Assembly: GCA_023398495.1 (NCBI GenBank)
Contig: JAEWSG010000122.1
Span: forward strand, 1-9,978
Reading direction: 5' to 3'
Length of the DNA: 9,978 nucleotides
Origin: Bacillota bacterium
GTDB lineage: Bacteria; Bacillota; Clostridia; Acetivibrionales; Acetivibrionaceae
Shown: one piece after another, positions 5,760 to 9,978 of the stretch
Layout: every line of letters begins with the position of its first letter
Numbering within the stretch: position 1 is the first letter of the stretch
Position numbers and translations under genes: made by a program
The notes under the pieces: generated by a model
Told to the model about the DNA's origin: nothing
Database searches by the model: none
The model's input: only the letters and a program-made list of their open reading frames with translations

Positions 5760-6683
5760 TTATATCTTAGATGAAATTATGGACTTAATGTCATTTACCA
5801 GACGTATTGACGCTTCTATTTCTACCTTTCTTACTGAAACGCTTTCTATGTTACAGCCTATGGGGATTCCCTTTTCTATTGAAAAATCGAATAATTCACT
5901 AAAAATGGCTTTTGACGTTGAAATAGACTTGTTTAGTATATCTTCAGAATTCATTAAATCATTTTCAAGCCACTTAGGAATACTAATTCCCAACCACTTC
6001 ATAAATTCAAGTGTTTTTAAAGAGCCGCATGGAGTAAGTGTAAATAGAACGGGCACCATTTCTATTTGGTTATTTTTACAGTGGTAGTAATAATCGGATA
6101 AAAAATTCTTTGCTGCTTCTACATTATATAAGCATTGGGAAATAAAATATTTGCAACCGTTCTCAAGTTTGTTTATAATCCTTACATGTTCTTCTCCATT
6201 TTTCATGTGTCTTTCAGGTATGGTAACTCCGCCTAAAATAAGGTTGGGATTAGCAGCTTTACAAATTTTATATGCTTCGGATAATCTTAGGGGAACTTCT
6301 TGATTTCTAGATGCTGCACCTACGAAAACAGAAAACATATCCTTTTCCGCAGTTGATTGGATAAGTTTACTAAATTGGCTGGAGGTATATTTACCTACAC
6401 ACCTGTAAATTATTTTTGGGATGTGTAGATCCTGTAAATACTCATTACTATAGGTCAGTGGGTCAATGGTTTCTATAAAAGGGAATGGCCTGTTGTCTTC
6501 AATTCTGTCCTTTTCATCCTGTATATCATAGATAACTAAGGCATCTATATTGAGGCTTTTTATCCTTTCAATCTGTTTCTCTGATATTTCTTTAATTTTT
6601 TCAGGTGAATTGATTGCTTTAGGAGGTGTCAATCCGTAAGTAATAATACCTGGTTTTCTATTTATAATTTTTTCTTTAAGCAT
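5760..6683 (-). CDS. Methylenetetrahydrofolate reductase-like protein (MetF superfamily)
   Basis: The product is a 307-residue cytosolic protein with the layout of an (alpha/beta)8 flavin-dependent methylenetetrahydrofolate reductase relative. The visible strand motifs run in order: ITYGLTPPK (14-22), DALVIYDIQDE (47-57), PKIIYRCVGKYT (89-100), FSVFVGAASRNQ (117-128), LILGGVTIPERH (148-159), GCKYFISQCLYN (176-187), VPVLFTLTPCGSLKTLEFM (210-228), LGISIPKWLE (231-240), and GIPIGCNIESVS (272-283). The GGVTIPERH and FISQ...YN segments align by eye with the MetF segments that contact folate and FAD. Substrate and electron donor cannot be read. It is shorter than, and divergent from, classical MetF, so it belongs with the MetF-like proteins of unassigned role. 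ATG 6683 is preceded by AAAGGAG 7 nt upstream, so the start is firm. It is a single gene, divergent from the cellulase and convergent with the DUF6348-like gene. Confidence 0.75.
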   Translation of the reverse strand: MLKEKIINRKPGIITYGLTPPKAINSPEKIKEISEKQIERIKSLNIDALVIYDIQDEKDRIEDNRPFPFIETIDPLTYSNEYLQDLHIPKIIYRCVGKYTSSQFSKLIQSTAEKDMFSVFVGAASRNQEVPLRLSEAYKICKAANPNLILGGVTIPERHMKNGEEHVRIINKLENGCKYFISQCLYNVEAAKNFLSDYYYHCKNNQIEMVPVLFTLTPCGSLKTLEFMKWLGISIPKWLENDLMNSEDILNKSISTSKAIFSELFDFSIEKGIPIGCNIESVSVRKVEIEASIRLVNDIKSIISSKI

Positions 6684-6722
6684 AATATTCTCCTTTAGAA
6701 GGTGTTGGTAAGGATATTACTC

Positions 6723-6736
6723 ATTATAACATTATA
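6723..6736 (-). promoter_or_regulatory. Two overlapping-phase -10 boxes for the MetF-like gene
   Basis: Read leftward there are two TATAAT hexamers, at plus 6736-6731 and 6728-6723, each followed by G. They lie 40-50 nt before the start codon at 6683. No good -35 box is seen at 16-18 bp from either, so only the -10 elements can be supported. Confidence 0.4.
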
Positions 6737-6817
6737 TCGGTGTTTTTTAATATAAAAAATTTCTGATGTGCAATACCATTTTGTTTTCAAAAAGCATATC
6801 GCAAAAGTTGATGATGT

Positions 6818-6842
6818 ACCTAAAAAAACGAATATAGTCGAA
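6818..6842 (+). promoter_or_regulatory. Possible SigI-type promoter of the cellulase
   Basis: ACCTAA followed by an A tract (6818-6828) and CGAA (6839-6842) are 15 nt apart, the arrangement reported for SigI-family promoters of cellulosome genes (C/A-rich -35, CGWA -10). The -10 is one arm of a 10-bp-period direct repeat, CGAATAT at 6829-6835 and 6839-6845. The start point would be near 6849, about 80 nt before the ATG. A SigA-like TATAAT at 6859-6864 is an alternative, but it has no recognisable -35. Confidence 0.35.
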
Positions 6843-6928
6843 TATCTGTGTTGTAATATATAATAATTATAGAAGAGAATTAAAAAGTAATTATTTTATA
6901 ATATAAATATTTAAGGGGAGGTATTATA

Positions 6929-9766
6929 ATGAGAAAAGTACAAGCTGTATTTTTGGCAATTTGTATTCTTTGCATGTTGTTCACTGCACCGTCTTACTCA
7001 TTTGGTGCAACAGCATCAACAGAGCCTGAATATAATTTTGCCAAAGCACTTCAAATGGCTCTGCATTTCTATGATGCAGAAAAGTGTGGGAGAGGTATAA
7101 CTGGCGGAAGAATTGAATGGAGGGGTGATTGTCACTTAGAAGATGAAGCCGTTCCGTTAATACCAATGAAAACAAAAGAAAGTCCTGGCACAAACATGTC
7201 GCAGGAGTTTATTGACAAATACCGGGAGTTTCTTGATCCTGACAATAATGGAACGTTGGATTTAGGCGGAGGAATGCATGACGCTGGTGACCATGTTAAA
7301 TTTGGTCTTCCACAAGGATATACTGCATCAACCCTTGGATGGGGGTTTTATGAATTCAGACAAGCTTTTATTGATAAAGGTCTGGAAGATCATATGATTG
7401 ATATTCTAAAATGGTTTACAGATTATTTTCTTAAATCTACATTTATGGATGCAGACGGAAATGTAATTGCGTTCTGCTATCAGGTTGGAAACGGGGATGT
7501 TGACCATTCCTACTGGGGACCTCCAGAACTTCAGCAGCAAGTAAGGCCTGCATTTTTTGCTACTTCTGAAAATCCTGCTGCCGATCAGTGCGGAGATGTT
7601 TCAGCAGCATTAACAATCGCATATCTGAATTTTAAGGATTCTGATCCGGAATATGCCAAAAGGTGTCTGGCAACAGGAAAAGCACTCTATGAGTTTGGTA
7701 AAAAATATAGGGGAACCGGTTATTCCGGTGGTTATTACGGTTCAGCTTATGACGATGATGAAATGGCCTGGGCAGCTGTCTGGTTAAATATTGCAACAGG
7801 TGAGCAGCAATACATAGATGAGATTATCTCTATTAAAGATGGTAAGTATACGGGCTATATGGGGAAAATTATAGTTAATGAACAGAATCACTGGCAGAAT
7901 ATATGGGTACATTCGTGGGATGTAGTATGGGGCGGCGTTTTTGCAAAACTTGCACCTATTACTAATACTGAAAGGGATTGGTATATATTTAGATGGAACA
8001 ATGAATACTGGTCAAGTATACAGCACGAAAATGCAAATGATACAACCTTTCTAAAACCATCACCTGCGGGGTACAAAGTAGTTAACACATGGGGTTCTGC
8101 GAGGTACAATGCTACAGCACAGCTTTGTTGTCTTGTATATAGAAAGTATACTGACCGTGAAGATTTTTCGGAATGGGCAAAAGGTCAGATGGAGTACATA
8201 ATGGGAAATAATCCGTTAAACAGGTGTTACATAGTCGGATACTCGGAAAATTCAGTTAAACATCCGCATCATCGTGCGGCACATGCTTCAAAAACAAATA
8301 GTATGGAAGTTCCTACAGAGCATCGTCATACTTTATGGGGAGCATTAGCAGGAGGTCCCGATGCTGATGACTACCATGAAGATATTACTACAGACTACGT
8401 TTATAACGAGGTTGCCATAGATTATAATGCTGGTTTTGTAGGTGCGTTGGCAGGACTTTGTACCTATTTTGGACAGGATCATAAGACACTTGAGAACTTC
8501 CCTCCTAAAGAAGCACCTATTGATGTGTATTATACAGAAGCAAAGCTTGAACAGGAAAATAAAGAGAGGACCCAAGTTACAATTAAGCTTTACAATGAGT
8601 CTGTTCATCCTCCTCATAGAGAAGGAGATATGAAAGTGCGTTATTTCTTTAATATAACTGAAATGCTTGATGCTGGGCAGTCCACGGATGATGTTGAATT
8701 GCAGATTATGTATGATGAGAACAGTTCAAGCTACGGTGGTTCTATTAAATACAGTGGTCCTCACAAGTGGGATGATACAGGAGTTTGTTATGTAGAGTTT
8801 GACTGGTCAGATTATGAAGTATATGGTACACGTGATATTCAGTTTGCACTGGTTGGGGCACAGGATTCCAACTTTAAGAATCACTGGGATCCTACCAACG
8901 ATTGGAGTAGAAAAGAAATAACAGAAGAGTTTACGAAATCTGCATATATACCAGTATATAATTCCGGAAAACTGGTATATGGATCCGAGCCTCCAAAAGT
9001 AAACTCTACACCAACTCCAACACCTGACCCTAATGCTACACCTACACCTCAGGAAAAGCCGTCAGTTAAAGTAATGTATAAGTATGGTTATGCTGATGAT
9101 GGTATTGATGGTGTTGGCGATATAAAAGGACTGATAAAAGTAATGAATTCAGGTAAGAAGGCTGTAGACCTTTCAGCCATTTCAATTCGTTATTGGTTTA
9201 CAAAAGACTCCAATGCAGAACAAGAATATACGTTTGATTATGTAAAGATTGGCAAAGATAAGGTTGAAGGAAGCTTTTCAGAAATTTCTAAACCAGTTGA
9301 TACTGCTGACAATTACTTTGAAATAAGTTTTGCAGATGGAGCTGGTGTTATTGCACCGGGTTCTGACAGCGGAGAAATTCAGTTTAGAATTACTCAGCAG
9401 GGCTTACCGTACACACAATCAGATGACCACTCGTTTAATGCTGATGCAGATGGATATATTGAGAATTCCAATATAACAGTTTATGCCGGTTCAGAACTTA
9501 TTTATGGTGTTGAACCTGATGGAGTTGTTTCACCAACTCCTACACCTGCTCAGTTTAAATATGGAGATGTAAATGGTGATGGTTTGGTAAATTCAATAGA
9601 CTTTGCTGTAATGAGAATGTATTTGCTCGGAATGATAAAAGAGTTTGCATATGAGCATGGCTTAAAAGCTGGCGACGTAGATGGAAATGGAAAATTCAAC
9701 TCTGTGGATTTTGCTTATATGAGGATGTATATGCTTGGAATAAATAAGTTTCCGGTAGAGATGTAG
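6929..9766 (+). CDS. Cellulosomal GH9 endoglucanase, GH9-CBM3c-CBM3-dockerin
   Basis: The product is a secreted 945-residue cellulase that hydrolyses beta-1,4-glucan with inversion and docks onto a scaffoldin cohesin outside the cell. Residues 1-29 are a Sec signal peptide with probable cleavage after ATA. The GH9 domain spans about 33-525: DAGDH at 118-122 supplies the catalytic aspartates, the histidine/arginine signature GYSENSVKHPHHR lies at 437-449, and the acid glutamate is E494 in VYNEVAIDYNAGF. A CBM3c fused directly behind the catalytic domain (about 530-688) is typical of processive theme B GH9 enzymes. A PT-rich linker (692-707) leads to a second CBM3 (about 711-863), then a short PT linker, then a type I dockerin (877-940) with two calcium loops, DVNGDGLVNSID and DVDGNGKFNSVD. 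The whole architecture equals C. thermocellum Cel9U/Cel9V. ATG 6929 follows AGGGGAGG by 7 nt, so the start is firm. It is monocistronic, closed by the hairpin at 9826. Confidence 0.97.
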   Translation: MRKVQAVFLAICILCMLFTAPSYSFGATASTEPEYNFAKALQMALHFYDAEKCGRGITGGRIEWRGDCHLEDEAVPLIPMKTKESPGTNMSQEFIDKYREFLDPDNNGTLDLGGGMHDAGDHVKFGLPQGYTASTLGWGFYEFRQAFIDKGLEDHMIDILKWFTDYFLKSTFMDADGNVIAFCYQVGNGDVDHSYWGPPELQQQVRPAFFATSENPAADQCGDVSAALTIAYLNFKDSDPEYAKRCLATGKALYEFGKKYRGTGYSGGYYGSAYDDDEMAWAAVWLNIATGEQQYIDEIISIKDGKYTGYMGKIIVNEQNHWQNIWVHSWDVVWGGVFAKLAPITNTERDWYIFRWNNEYWSSIQHENANDTTFLKPSPAGYKVVNTWGSARYNATAQLCCLVYRKYTDREDFSEWAKGQMEYIMGNNPLNRCYIVGYSENSVKHPHHRAAHASKTNSMEVPTEHRHTLWGALAGGPDADDYHEDITTDYVYNEVAIDYNAGFVGALAGLCTYFGQDHKTLENFPPKEAPIDVYYTEAKLEQENKERTQVTIKLYNESVHPPHREGDMKVRYFFNITEMLDAGQSTDDVELQIMYDENSSSYGGSIKYSGPHKWDDTGVCYVEFDWSDYEVYGTRDIQFALVGAQDSNFKNHWDPTNDWSRKEITEEFTKSAYIPVYNSGKLVYGSEPPKVNSTPTPTPDPNATPTPQEKPSVKVMYKYGYADDGIDGVGDIKGLIKVMNSGKKAVDLSAISIRYWFTKDSNAEQEYTFDYVKIGKDKVEGSFSEISKPVDTADNYFEISFADGAGVIAPGSDSGEIQFRITQQGLPYTQSDDHSFNADADGYIENSNITVYAGSELIYGVEPDGVVSPTPTPAQFKYGDVNGDGLVNSIDFAVMRMYLLGMIKEFAYEHGLKAGDVDGNGKFNSVDFAYMRMYMLGINKFPVEM

Positions 9767-9802
9767 TGATTAAATTGAGTTTGCAATAACCCCTTTTATC
9801 AA

Positions 9803-9879
9803 GGAATAATAGGGAAGGAGAAATTTAAATGCACCCTATACCAAAGGGTGCATTTATTTTTCGTGCACCATATTATTCC
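9803..9879. repeat. Nested inverted repeat after the cellulase
   Basis: GGAATAATA (9803-9811) and TATTATTCC (9871-9879) are perfect inverted arms enclosing the 12-bp hairpin at 9826-9856. The nested arrangement lies at the point where base composition changes to GC-rich. It may be simply a large terminator region or the end of a repeated element. Confidence 0.45.
9826..9861 (+). terminator. Strong terminator of the cellulase gene
   Basis: TAAATGCACCCT (9826-9837) and AGGGTGCATTTA (9845-9856) pair perfectly over 12 bp around a 7-nt loop and are followed by TTTTT. It begins 59 nt after the stop codon of the cellulase. The stem also contains the ATG of the right-edge reading frame. Confidence 0.8.
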
Positions 9880-9978
9880 AAGGACTTAAGCTTCGAGCCT
9901 GGTCGTTCCGCTGCGCTGCACTGCTCGGCCATGCAACCTGGACTGAGAGAATCTAAAACTCGCTACGGGTCGAATCAA
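9829..9978 (+). CDS. Possible partial gene running off the right edge
   Basis: GGGAAGGAG (9812-9820) stands 8 nt before ATG 9829. From there a frame stays open for all 50 codons to the window end, beginning MHPIPKGAFIFRAPYYSK. I do not recognise the product. Its first codons are made of the terminator hairpin, and its later codons come from a GC-rich patch with arginine, serine and cysteine-rich text (RSAALHCSAM...). That is more typical of a translated DNA repeat than of a protein. It is either a truncated view of a small gene or a spurious frame across a repeat. The low confidence reflects that. Confidence 0.3.
   Translation, partial: MHPIPKGAFIFRAPYYSKDLSFEPGRSAALHCSAMQPGLRESKTRYGSNQ

Noticed and set aside
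5779..6087. Plus-strand frame of 102 codons opposite the MetF-like gene
   Set aside because: It is the complement of a gene with clear family motifs and has no SD or protein-like motif of its own.
9001..9060. Repeats in the PT-rich linker as a CRISPR-like or minisatellite array
   Set aside because: The repetition comes from Thr-Pro codons of a normal cellulase linker. Unit spacing is irregular and coding.

Overview
The window looks like the chromosome of an anaerobic, cellulosome-producing Firmicute of the Acetivibrio/Hungateiclostridium group (the Clostridium thermocellum, A. cellulolyticus, A. clariflavus neighbourhood). The evidence is low GC content, strong AGGAGG-type ribosome binding sites, and a large secreted family 9 glycoside hydrolase that ends in a type I dockerin. 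The species cannot be fixed from sequence alone.

Bases 1-1560 are a decayed accessory segment. A short leftward reading frame near the left edge has a very good Shine-Dalgarno sequence but only an ATT codon to start on. It faces the 3' half of a broken AAA-ATPase/OLD-type TOPRIM nuclease. That remnant has lost its N-terminal ATPase half and carries one in-frame TGA where the family normally has a tryptophan. Downstream lie an orphan ribosome binding site followed by ATG-TTC-TAA, a terminator, and about 250 bp without a convincing gene.

Bases 1771-3076 form a leftward two-gene unit. A 268-residue protein with a hydrophobic central region and a toxin-like C-terminus is followed 8 nt later by a small zinc-ribbon protein whose start is set by an AGGAGG overlapping the upstream stop codon. 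A toxin and its immunity partner is the most attractive reading, but it is inference. The unit ends in its own terminator. Between it and the metabolic genes is a tRNA-Thr(CGT) gene with a strong terminator and an unusual C at T-loop position 55.

Bases 3409-5724 hold a rightward pair: a short SPL-like (COG1533) radical SAM protein behind a promoter with a perfect 9-bp dyad, and a 418-residue protein resembling DUF6348. They are closed by a hairpin terminator. A leftward methylenetetrahydrofolate reductase-like gene (5760-6683) converges on that terminator.

Bases 6684-9861 carry the clearest gene. It encodes a 945-residue cellulosomal endoglucanase with signal peptide, GH9, CBM3c, a second CBM3 and dockerin, the architecture known from C. 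thermocellum Cel9U/Cel9V. Its upstream region contains a possible SigI-type promoter. After it comes a perfect 12-bp hairpin that also buries the SD-positioned ATG of a reading frame running off the right edge into a GC-rich patch of unlike composition. No complete new system is proven. The best leads are the interrupted defence-type nuclease, the toxin/immunity-like pair, the variant tRNA and the right-edge element.
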